From Casp-actino8 sp037147055 (lineage in GTDB: Bacteria > Actinomycetota > Acidimicrobiia > Acidimicrobiales > Ilumatobacteraceae): a stretch of 5,084 nucleotides of DNA. This document shows positions 1-5,019 of the stretch, piece by piece (within the stretch, counting starts at the first letter, position 1; the number at the start of each line of letters is the position of its first letter). The notes below the pieces were generated by a model. The model ran no database searches. It was not told the DNA's origin and worked only from the letters and a program-made list of their open reading frames with translations. Where the stretch lies: the NCBI GenBank assembly GCA_037147055.1, contig JBAWVW010000104.1:1-5084 (forward strand), in the 5' to 3' direction. Made by a program: the position numbers and the translations under genes.

Positions 1-46
1 TGGCACTATCCAGCACCAGAACCACAACTGGCGAAAGTTGAAACAT
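1..46 (-). CDS. Possible 5' end of a divergent gene (partial, runs off the window)
   Basis: On the minus strand an ATG at 46 opens a frame that stays open to the window edge and reads MFQLSPVVVLVLDSA. It is seen only over 15 codons, so chance is a real possibility. The reason to list it is context: YczE-type membrane protein genes in actinobacteria are known to sit next to MocR (GntR-type helix-turn-helix plus aminotransferase-like domain) regulators, often divergently. The N-terminus is loosely compatible with such a protein, but no domain can be seen. Against it, only 13 bp separate this ATG from the GTG at 60, and neither a ribosome binding site nor a -10 box precedes it. A GTG at 25 is an alternative start in the same frame. 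Confidence 0.2.
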   Translation of the reverse strand, partial: MFQLSPVVVLVLDSA

Positions 47-47
47 C

Positions 48-53
48 TAGGGT
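48..53 (+). promoter_or_regulatory. Candidate -10 box (TAGGGT) for leaderless transcription of the YczE-like gene
   Basis: TAGGGT fits the actinobacterial TANNNT -10 pattern and lies at -12 to -7 relative to the GTG at 60, so transcription would begin on the start codon itself. No convincing -35 box is visible. The overlapping AGGGTGG (49-55) could instead act as a ribosome binding site with a 4-nt spacer, so the same bases permit a leadered reading. Confidence 0.4.
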
Positions 54-59
54 GGTTGG

Positions 60-710
60 GTGCTCGAGAACCCCACCAGCGTGACTGCGCTGAAGTCCTT
101 TTGGTTTCGAGCAGGCGCTCTTTTATTTGCTATCGCGGCAGTCGGCACGGCGATTTCACTGATGGTTCATGCTCACCTCGGAGTTGCACCAGCCGATGTT
201 TTTACAACTGGCGGAGCGAAGCAACTTGGTATCGCTGTCGGAACAATGGGTTGGCTGAGTGGAGCCTTCTTCACTGTGTTAGCGATCGCCGTCAAGAGAT
301 TTCCTAGTTGGGGGACCTTGATTGGTGGTGTTCTCGTTGGTCAAGTGGTCAATATTGTTCTGCCACTTGTCGCCGAACCACAGCAATTAGCGTGGCGCAT
401 TCCGATGATGTTGGGCGGTATGGCACTTTTATACTTCGGAATTACCGTGGGTGTGGCCACCACATTGGGAACCGGTCCCATGGAATTATTAATGCTCGGA
501 TTGCACGACAAAGGTTTGAGCATGCAAGTTGCACGCTGGGGTATTGAAGTTGTGGTTGTTACTGGTGGGATTTTGCTTGGTGGCGAAATTGGGGCTGGAA
601 CTATTCTTTTTGTGCTCCTGACTGGACCCGTGTTGGCTCGCACTCTTCCACCTATGGTGCGCTTTATGGGGACTGAAGTGATGACTTCATCAGCAGCGTT
701 AGATGCCTAA
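60..710 (+). CDS. YczE/YyaS/YitT-family integral membrane protein
   Basis: A 216-residue hydrophobic protein of the YczE type, likely in the cytoplasmic membrane. Membrane segments can be seen around residues 17-36, 58-77, 84-103, 113-134 and 162-198 (probably two passes). Family-type motifs are LGVAPADVF (40-48) followed by GIAVGTMGW (57-65), then GTGPMELLMLGL (137-148), and IGAGTILFVLLTGP (177-190). YczE proteins are about 200-220 residues, so it is full length. Their biochemical role is not established; a transport-like function is often assumed. The GTG at 60 is chosen because it gives a short N-terminus before the first membrane segment and has a -10 box or ribosome binding site directly upstream. 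GTG at 81 is possible; ATG at 162 would delete the first segment. The gene converges on the CoA-transferase with a 4-bp stop overlap. Confidence 0.85.
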   Translation: MLENPTSVTALKSFWFRAGALLFAIAAVGTAISLMVHAHLGVAPADVFTTGGAKQLGIAVGTMGWLSGAFFTVLAIAVKRFPSWGTLIGGVLVGQVVNIVLPLVAEPQQLAWRIPMMLGGMALLYFGITVGVATTLGTGPMELLMLGLHDKGLSMQVARWGIEVVVVTGGILLGGEIGAGTILFVLLTGPVLARTLPPMVRFMGTEVMTSSAALDA

Positions 711-721
711 GAAGTTTTAGG
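706..721. terminator. Weak hairpin across both convergent stop codons
   Basis: CCTAA (706-710) and TTAGG (717-721) form a perfect 5-bp inverted repeat, extendable by one G-T pair, with a 4-nt loop. It includes the TAA of the membrane protein gene and the TAG of the opposing CoA-transferase gene. Its symmetry would let it act on transcripts from either side. It is AU-rich and has no T-tract on either strand, so a true terminator role is doubtful. Confidence 0.2.
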
Positions 722-1957
722 AATCCGGCTTGAGATCACACCTTCATTTTCGAGAGAAAATATTTCCTCATCGCTCAATGACAATACATCGCGCAAAACT
801 TGGCGATTATCTTCACCGCGATACCGCGGCTCGCCATGAGTCCCGACGGTGCCATGAGTGAAATGCCATGGTGCATTAGGAACTCGTATTTCTCCACCAA
901 TGCGGTCAGGCACTGTCGTAATTGCCCCTCGCTCTCGGGCCCATTCGTTCTCGGCAAGTTCGCGCGCGGTGCGCATCACTCCTACCGCTAAACCGAACTC
1001 ATCACATCGATCTTCAAAATCTTGAGCGGTGGCGAGAGAAGATGCCCAGGTACGCATTTCATGAAGCAGAGCCTCAAAATTGGACATCCGAGTTTGCACA
1101 TCAACAAAGCGCGAGTCATTGAGTAGATCTGGCTTATCCATCACCGCCACGATGATCTCAAACGTTCCGCGCTCGGCGGGATGAGCACTGATGACTACAT
1201 GAGATCCATCGGCAACCTGCATGATTGGATAATCACCAGGTTGAAATGAACGAATCCAGTTCGGGTCAGTGGGCCCGTCGTATAACTCATCATGCATATG
1301 TTCGTTGACATAGAGCATGGTTCCCGCCATGGAAACATCGATACGTTCGCCGGCACCAGTTCGCTCACGCTGATACAACGCAGCCAAAATCGCAGTCGTT
1401 GTTTCGAGAGCGGTATATGTGTCTGCGTGTGACCATGGGTCGTTGGCATAATTGCCACTTCGCGCATCACCTTGTGCACGGGTGAGTCCACTTTCGGCAC
1501 CGATCACACTGGCGTAAGCACGCCGATGCACCCATGGACCATCGGCTCCGTAGCCACTGATTGAGGCATACACGAGACGTGGGTTAGTGGACGACAACGT
1601 TTCATATCCAAGACCCAGTCGATCCATCACACCGGGGCGATAGTTCTCCAAAATGACATCGCTGGCGTTAGCAAGACCACGGAAAATCTCCGCACCGCGC
1701 ACTGTTGACAAATCAATGCTGATGCATTTTTTTCCTGCATTTTGCTGAATGAAATACGTTGATAGTGATCCAACACGAGGACTAGTGAAACGTGTGAGGT
1801 CACCTTCGGGAGGTTCAACCTTGATGACTTCGGCGCCATAATCACACAGCATCCGTCCACAGTGCGGACCAGCAAGAACGCGTGTCAGGTCAAGGACTCG
1901 GATGCCAGATAAAGGAGAAGCGGATTGAGTCACCTTCATATCTTGCCCGATGTGCAT
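707..1957 (-). CDS. CaiB/BaiF family III CoA-transferase
   Basis: A 416-residue cytoplasmic enzyme expected to move coenzyme A from a CoA thioester to a carboxylic acid. Family hallmarks in order: GIRVLDLTRVLAGP (18-31), YGAEVIKVEPPEGD (40-53), ENYRPGVMDRLGLGY (104-118) and ISGYGADGP (133-141). The probable catalytic aspartate is D179, which lies 11 residues before ILAAL (190-194), the same spacing as Asp169 in formyl-CoA transferase. The usual glycine four residues after this Asp is alanine here (A183). Length is normal for the family. The donor and acceptor cannot be read from sequence; relatives act on carnitine, oxalate, aromatic, bile acid and steroid acids. ATG at 1957 is the longest start; ATG at 1939 (residue 7) would also keep the whole domain, and neither has a strong ribosome binding site. 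It diverges from the SDR gene across a spacer with an operator-like palindrome. Confidence 0.92.
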   Translation of the reverse strand: MHIGQDMKVTQSASPLSGIRVLDLTRVLAGPHCGRMLCDYGAEVIKVEPPEGDLTRFTSPRVGSLSTYFIQQNAGKKCISIDLSTVRGAEIFRGLANASDVILENYRPGVMDRLGLGYETLSSTNPRLVYASISGYGADGPWVHRRAYASVIGAESGLTRAQGDARSGNYANDPWSHADTYTALETTTAILAALYQRERTGAGERIDVSMAGTMLYVNEHMHDELYDGPTDPNWIRSFQPGDYPIMQVADGSHVVISAHPAERGTFEIIVAVMDKPDLLNDSRFVDVQTRMSNFEALLHEMRTWASSLATAQDFEDRCDEFGLAVGVMRTARELAENEWARERGAITTVPDRIGGEIRVPNAPWHFTHGTVGTHGEPRYRGEDNRQVLRDVLSLSDEEIFSLENEGVISSRIPKTS

Positions 1958-1974
1958 TGCTTTCGTTTACTCAG

Positions 1975-1993
1975 TCGCACAGACTTTGTGCGA
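1975..1993. promoter_or_regulatory. 19-bp inverted repeat in the CoA-transferase/SDR spacer, candidate operator
   Basis: TCGCACA (1975-1981) and TGTGCGA (1987-1993) are perfect 7-bp reverse complements around the 5-bp centre GACTT. In the centre, A1983 and T1985 also pair around C1984. The site lies in the 46-bp spacer, ending 10 bp before the SDR ATG at 2004 and beginning 17 bp from the CoA-transferase ATG at 1957. A 19-bp dyad between two divergent starts is the usual look of a dimeric repressor site (TetR, GntR or FadR-like), where one bound protein could control both genes. No regulator gene is in the window. No convincing -35/-10 pair is visible on either strand; the best remnants are TAAACG upstream of 1957 and the overlapping GAGTAT/TATCAG at 1992-2000. 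Confidence 0.6.
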
Positions 1994-2003
1994 GTATCAG
2001 ATC

Positions 2004-2858
2004 ATGTCTTCTCAACATGATCCCCATCCTCTCATCGGCCAGGTTGCATTCATTACAGGAGGGGGATCGGGAATCGGTCTCGGTTGCGCCCGTGAACTTG
2101 TTCAGGATGCGGCGACAGTCATCTTGGCTGCCCGCAATGTTGAACGACTTGAGGCGGCAGCTGAAGAACTGCGATCTATCGCCGAAGGTGGCGCCCAAGT
2201 TTTGACTGTGGCTTGTGATGTCACAAGTGAAGAAAGTGTGGCGAATGCGTGTGCAGTGGCGAATGCGGCTGGCAAGTTGACCATGGTTGTGGCCAACGCT
2301 GGTTACGGTGGCGGTGGCCCAATCCACTTGACCTCCTTGGAAGATTGGAACGGAATTCTTGGGACCAACCTCACTGGTGCGTTCCTCACCATCAAACATT
2401 CAGTGAGTTATTTGGCAGCCAATGGCGGAGGGTCAATCGTCGCCATGTCATCAATTGCCGGGCCTGTGACTCACCGTTTTATGACTCCGTACGATGTCTC
2501 CAAAGCTGGACTTGAAATGTTGGTGCGCCAGACTGCTGACGAACTTGGCTGTCGTAACATTCGTGCCAACGCGGTGCGACCTGGCCTAGTGCCAACTGAT
2601 GCCACGCAAGGAATTATGACGCTTGAGTCAATTTTGCAGGATTACCTAGATCAGATGCCATTAGGCCGCGTCGGTAGTACTCAAGACATCGGCAAGTTGG
2701 TGCGCTTCTTATTGGGCGATGAAAGTTCGTGGATCACGGGAACCTGTATCAGCGCTGACGGTGGACATCATCTTCGTCGTGGCCCGAATATTGAACCTGC
2801 GATGGAGATGGTGCTTGGTGATGCGCGCTATCCCGCAGGGCCAATTTCAGGCAGCTGA
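2004..2858 (+). CDS. Short-chain dehydrogenase/reductase (classical SDR)
   Basis: A 284-residue cytoplasmic NAD(P)-dependent oxidoreductase with every classical SDR motif: cofactor loop TGGGSGIG (18-25), an Arg at 44 after the second strand (AARN), DV (72-73), NAG (98-100), Asn122 (TNLTG), Ser150 (SSIAG) and Y163xxxK167 (YDVSK). This is an intact Asn-Ser-Tyr-Lys tetrad. The C-terminus carries SADGGHHLRRGP followed by about 25 extra residues; GGHHLRRGP-type ends are frequent in actinobacterial SDRs of lipid or steroid catabolism (from memory of the family). The substrate is probably a hydroxy- or keto-compound, possibly a CoA thioester made with the divergent CoA-transferase (inference). ATG 2004 is preferred over the in-frame ATG at 1950, because the latter overlaps the opposing gene start, runs through the palindrome and adds 18 residues not typical of SDRs. 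The ribosome binding site is weak. The 3' end overlaps the opposing amidohydrolase by 12 bp. Confidence 0.92.
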   Translation: MSSQHDPHPLIGQVAFITGGGSGIGLGCARELVQDAATVILAARNVERLEAAAEELRSIAEGGAQVLTVACDVTSEESVANACAVANAAGKLTMVVANAGYGGGGPIHLTSLEDWNGILGTNLTGAFLTIKHSVSYLAANGGGSIVAMSSIAGPVTHRFMTPYDVSKAGLEMLVRQTADELGCRNIRANAVRPGLVPTDATQGIMTLESILQDYLDQMPLGRVGSTQDIGKLVRFLLGDESSWITGTCISADGGHHLRRGPNIEPAMEMVLGDARYPAGPISGS

Positions 2859-4082
2859 CAGATGGCGCAGTGCGACTGCGCTGTAGAGCGAAATGCCAGT
2901 GCTCATGCAGGCTTCGTCGTAGAAGACGCGGTTTGAGTGATTGGGTGCCGCGCTTGCCAAGTTGCGCTCGTGCGGAGTTGCACCCAAGAAGACCATTGCT
3001 CCGGGAACATGATTGAGTACGTAACCAAAGTCTTCTGCGCCCATCACTGGATTTGGTAATTCAATGAATCGTTCAGCGCCAATGATCTCTTGCGCGATAT
3101 TTCCAGCAGTTTGTGCGTACGTCTTGCTATTCACCGTGACGTCGTAGCCATCAACGAGTTCGACGCTGACTTCAAGACCATGAGCGGCCGCAATTCCCTC
3201 AGCGACACGTGTGACACCGTCATGAATCATGCGTCGGGTGACTTCACTGATGGCTCTAATCGTGCCTTTGATTTCTGCAAATTCTGGAATCACATTGGTT
3301 GTCGTGCCAGCGTTGAGTTGAGTGACGGTGAGGACGCCGGGGTTAAAGACATTGATGCGACGAGTGATCATTGACTGCAGGGCTTGAACAATTTCACATG
3401 CCGCGGGAATTGGGTCCAAGGTACGGAACGGTTCACTGGCGTGTCCGCCTTTACCGATCACGCGGATCGCCAAGGTGTCGCTTGAAGCCATGATCGGTCC
3501 ACCGCGGGTGCTGATGAACCCCGTCGGTAGTGATGATGTTGTGTGAATTGCAAAAGCGCCAGTGACTTCAGATGTTGAGCCATCAGATAATGGACCAACA
3601 TCAAGCAGTCCTTCATCAAGCATGAATCGCGCTCCAGCATGTCCTTCTTCGCCAGGTTGAAACATAAAGACAACGCGCCCATGAATCTGGTCACGATGTG
3701 CAGTGAGCAATCGGGCAGCACCGACCAACATTGCAGTGTGTGTGTCGTGACCACAGGCGTGCATCACATTGGGAACACGTGAACTAAATTCAACACCCGT
3801 ATCTTCGGGCATCGGAAGCGCATCCATATCGCCTCGTAAGAGCATTGTTGGTCCTGGTTTATTGCCCTCAAGTGAGGCAACAATTCCTGACGTCGTTTCG
3901 TGCAATGTGATACCGAGGGGAAGTCCCTCAAGTGCGGCGAGAACTTCTTCGCGAGTCTTGGGCAAATGATTGCCAAGTTCTGGCCATTCATGAAGACGAC
4001 GTCGCAAGGCGATCGTGTCATCAAGTAAATCAAGTGATTCCTCGGCGAGAGTAGAAATATCTGCTGGATTGGCCATGCCCAT
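2847..4082 (-). CDS. M20-family (M20D-like) amidohydrolase / metallopeptidase
   Basis: A 411-residue cytosolic amidohydrolase of the type that cleaves N-acyl amino acids or related amides (hippurate, indole-acetyl-amino acid and N-acetyl-diaminopimelate hydrolases belong here). N-terminal LRRRLHEWPELG (27-38) is typical. Metal-site residues are visible: MHACGHDTHT (107-116) supplies C110 and H112, PGEEG (143-147) the catalytic and ligand Glu pair, H180 (AIHTT), and H382 in NHSN; GAEDFGYV (348-355) is also conserved. The dimerisation-domain motif KGGHASEP (211-218) is present, but the following residue is Phe219 where hippurate hydrolase relatives usually have His. Length is normal and there is no signal peptide. 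The exact substrate is not readable. ATG at 4082 is chosen because a GGGTGGG ribosome binding site lies 8 nt upstream; ATG at 4076 is an alternative. It diverges from the Nudix gene and overlaps the SDR 3' end. Confidence 0.9.
   Translation of the reverse strand: MGMANPADISTLAEESLDLLDDTIALRRRLHEWPELGNHLPKTREEVLAALEGLPLGITLHETTSGIVASLEGNKPGPTMLLRGDMDALPMPEDTGVEFSSRVPNVMHACGHDTHTAMLVGAARLLTAHRDQIHGRVVFMFQPGEEGHAGARFMLDEGLLDVGPLSDGSTSEVTGAFAIHTTSSLPTGFISTRGGPIMASSDTLAIRVIGKGGHASEPFRTLDPIPAACEIVQALQSMITRRINVFNPGVLTVTQLNAGTTTNVIPEFAEIKGTIRAISEVTRRMIHDGVTRVAEGIAAAHGLEVSVELVDGYDVTVNSKTYAQTAGNIAQEIIGAERFIELPNPVMGAEDFGYVLNHVPGAMVFLGATPHERNLASAAPNHSNRVFYDEACMSTGISLYSAVALRHLSAA
2865..2881 (+). terminator. 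GC-rich hairpin just after the SDR stop, candidate terminator without U-tract
   Basis: GCGCAGT (2865-2871) and ACTGCGC (2875-2881) are perfect 7-bp reverse complements around GCG. The hairpin begins 7 nt after the SDR stop and lies in the last codons of the opposing amidohydrolase gene. There is no T-run after it. U-tract-free hairpins are reported as terminators in actinobacteria, so it may end SDR transcription, but its codons (ALRH region of the amidohydrolase) could produce it by chance. Confidence 0.35.
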
Positions 4083-4090
4083 ATCGTAGA

Positions 4091-4097
4091 CCCACCC
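4091..4097 (-). promoter_or_regulatory. Ribosome binding site of the amidohydrolase gene
   Basis: On the minus strand the bases read GGGTGGG, 8 nt before the ATG at 4082. This is a good match to anti-Shine-Dalgarno pairing and decides in favour of 4082 over the ATG at 4076, which would have a 14-nt spacing. Confidence 0.55.
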
Positions 4098-4129
4098 GAA
4101 GATCCCATCGCGCGTGCTAAGAAATAACG

Positions 4130-4642
4130 GTGATGGAAAACGAAGTCATTGAAATGGTGGACATCGTTGATGAACATGATGTCGTGATCTCCACGGTTTC
4201 ACGACATGAGATGCGCCAAAATCGGTTACGGCATCGGGCAGTTTTTATTGCTGTCATGGATGGCGCCGGTCGTTTGTTGGTACATCGACGTTCACCTCAC
4301 AAGGATGTGTGGCCAGGGTGGTGCGATATCGCCGTGGGCGGTGTTGTCAGCGCTGGCGAGAGTTACGTTGCCGCTGCCATTCGTGAACTGAATGAAGAGG
4401 TCGGGATTCAAGATGTGTCGGTAGAGCCGCTTGATGGTGGCATGTGTCAAACCTACGAAGATGACCAAGTAGCCCTGATCGGACGGTGTTTTATTGTTCA
4501 AGCGCAGAGCCCGTTGACCTTCAATGATGGTGAAGTGGCAGAGGCTTGGTGGGTTCATCGTGATGGCTTAGATGAGTTAATCCGCCGTGAGAAAGTCCTG
4601 CCTGACAGTTTGGCAATGCTCTTGCCATTGCTTGATTTTTAG
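4130..4642 (+). CDS. Nudix hydrolase, YfcD-like
   Basis: A 170-residue hydrolase expected to cleave a nucleoside diphosphate linked to another moiety, releasing phosphate or a monophosphate. The Nudix box GX5EX7REUXEEXGU is perfect at residues 71-93 (G71, E77, R85-E86, E89-E90, G92-I93), so the magnesium-binding glutamates are intact. The N-terminus (VDIVDEHDVV, SRHEMRQNRLRHRA at 24-37) and VHRRSPHKDVWPG (51-63) resemble E. coli YfcD, a Nudix protein of uncertain substrate. It shares the layout of isopentenyl-diphosphate isomerase but lacks that enzyme's CSHP-type catalytic cysteine motif, so isomerase activity is unlikely. The start is GTG 4130 or ATG 4133, one codon apart; upstream there is only AAGAAATAA, with TAAGAA at -12 to -7 of the GTG as a poor -10 candidate. 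It diverges from the amidohydrolase across 47 bp. Confidence 0.9.
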   Translation: MMENEVIEMVDIVDEHDVVISTVSRHEMRQNRLRHRAVFIAVMDGAGRLLVHRRSPHKDVWPGWCDIAVGGVVSAGESYVAAAIRELNEEVGIQDVSVEPLDGGMCQTYEDDQVALIGRCFIVQAQSPLTFNDGEVAEAWWVHRDGLDELIRREKVLPDSLAMLLPLLDF

Positions 4643-4702
4643 TCGCCCGAGTGATTTGGCTCATGCCCACATTGTGAGGTCCGTGAGAGTCGCGGCAGTC
4701 GA

Positions 4703-4709
4703 GAAAGGA
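4703..4709 (+). promoter_or_regulatory. Ribosome binding site of the WXG100 gene
   Basis: GAAAGGA ends 5 nt before the ATG at 4715, the clearest Shine-Dalgarno sequence in the window. It implies a leadered mRNA, unlike the neighbouring downstream gene. The 72-bp gap from the Nudix stop (4643-4714) shows no convincing promoter or terminator. Confidence 0.7.
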
Positions 4710-4714
4710 ACGAG

Positions 4715-4999
4715 ATGTCGCAGTATGCATTTGGTGGGATGATTGGCGCCGACCCCGAGCAGTTAACCCATTTGGGTACCACTCTGAGTCGCCAGCGCAC
4801 CGATATTGAGGCCTTGATGGCTACCGTGACTTCGGCTCTGGCGACAACAACGTGGAGTGGTCCAGCACGGCAGGCTTTTGAGCAGGATTGGCAGGCATCC
4901 TTTCGTATGGCACTCACCCGCCTCGGTGAAGCCTTTGACCTAGCTGGTCGAGATTGCTTGATGAGGGCTAATGAGCTCAGGCGTGTCATGGGGGCCTAA
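4715..4999 (+). CDS. WXG100-family (ESAT-6-like) small protein
   Basis: A 94-residue helical protein of standard WXG100 length. It has the WSG turn at residues 47-49, between two predicted helices (about 14-43 and 51-90), with the family-type start GADPEQL (11-17) and the following ARQAF and W59. WXG100 proteins are small dimeric substrates of type VII (ESX) secretion, though many act as domains of toxin systems or have no known role. The usual C-terminal YxxxD/E export signal is not visible; the tail is LAGRDCLMRANELRRVMGA with a single Cys81. There is no second WXG100 gene, FtsK/EccC ATPase or toxin next to it in this window. It follows the Nudix gene by 72 bp on the same strand and has its own strong ribosome binding site, so co-transcription with the Nudix gene is possible but not shown. 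Confidence 0.85.
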   Translation: MSQYAFGGMIGADPEQLTHLGTTLSRQRTDIEALMATVTSALATTTWSGPARQAFEQDWQASFRMALTRLGEAFDLAGRDCLMRANELRRVMGA

Positions 5000-5007
5000 T
5001 CACCCAA

Positions 5008-5013
5008 TACGAT
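5008..5013 (+). promoter_or_regulatory. -10 box (TACGAT) for a leaderless transcript starting at GTG 5020
   Basis: TACGAT is a full TANNNT match at exactly -12 to -7 of the GTG at 5020, the arrangement expected when the first base of the start codon is the transcription start. No clear -35 box is seen. The only other signal, AGAGG (5014-5018), is 1 nt from the GTG and too close to serve as a ribosome binding site, which favours the leaderless reading. Confidence 0.5.
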
Positions 5014-5019
5014 AGAGGC

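Noticed and set aside
25..40. CAACT/AGTTG inverted repeat upstream of the YczE-like gene
   Set aside because: Arms are only 5 bp with a 6-nt loop; expected by chance.
1..84. C-terminal tail of a plus-strand upstream gene (frames ending at 41 or 84)
   Set aside because: Two frames are open from the edge (one ends STRTTTGES at 41, the other SRTPPA at 84). Neither shows a recognisable motif, and they conflict with the possible minus-strand start.
282..289. GCGATCGC octamer (HIP1-like)
   Set aside because: A single copy inside a coding region; no enrichment in the window.
747..760. TTTTC-GAGA-GAAAA hairpin followed by TATTT
   Set aside because: AU-rich 5-bp stem inside the CoA-transferase coding end; too weak to call a terminator for the membrane protein gene.
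1950..2003. Longer SDR start at ATG 1950
   Set aside because: It overlaps the CoA-transferase start, runs through the palindrome, has no ribosome binding site and adds 18 residues not typical of SDRs.
1971..2399. 142-residue minus-strand open frame opposite the SDR
   Set aside because: It has no family motif, an unnatural composition and lies antisense to a clearly real enzyme.
4083..4129. Operator palindrome in the second divergent spacer
   Set aside because: I looked for inverted repeats comparable to 1975-1993 and found none.
4130..4642. Isopentenyl-diphosphate delta-isomerase (type I)
   Set aside because: The fold and Nudix box fit, but the catalytic cysteine motif before the Nudix box (CSHP type) is missing.
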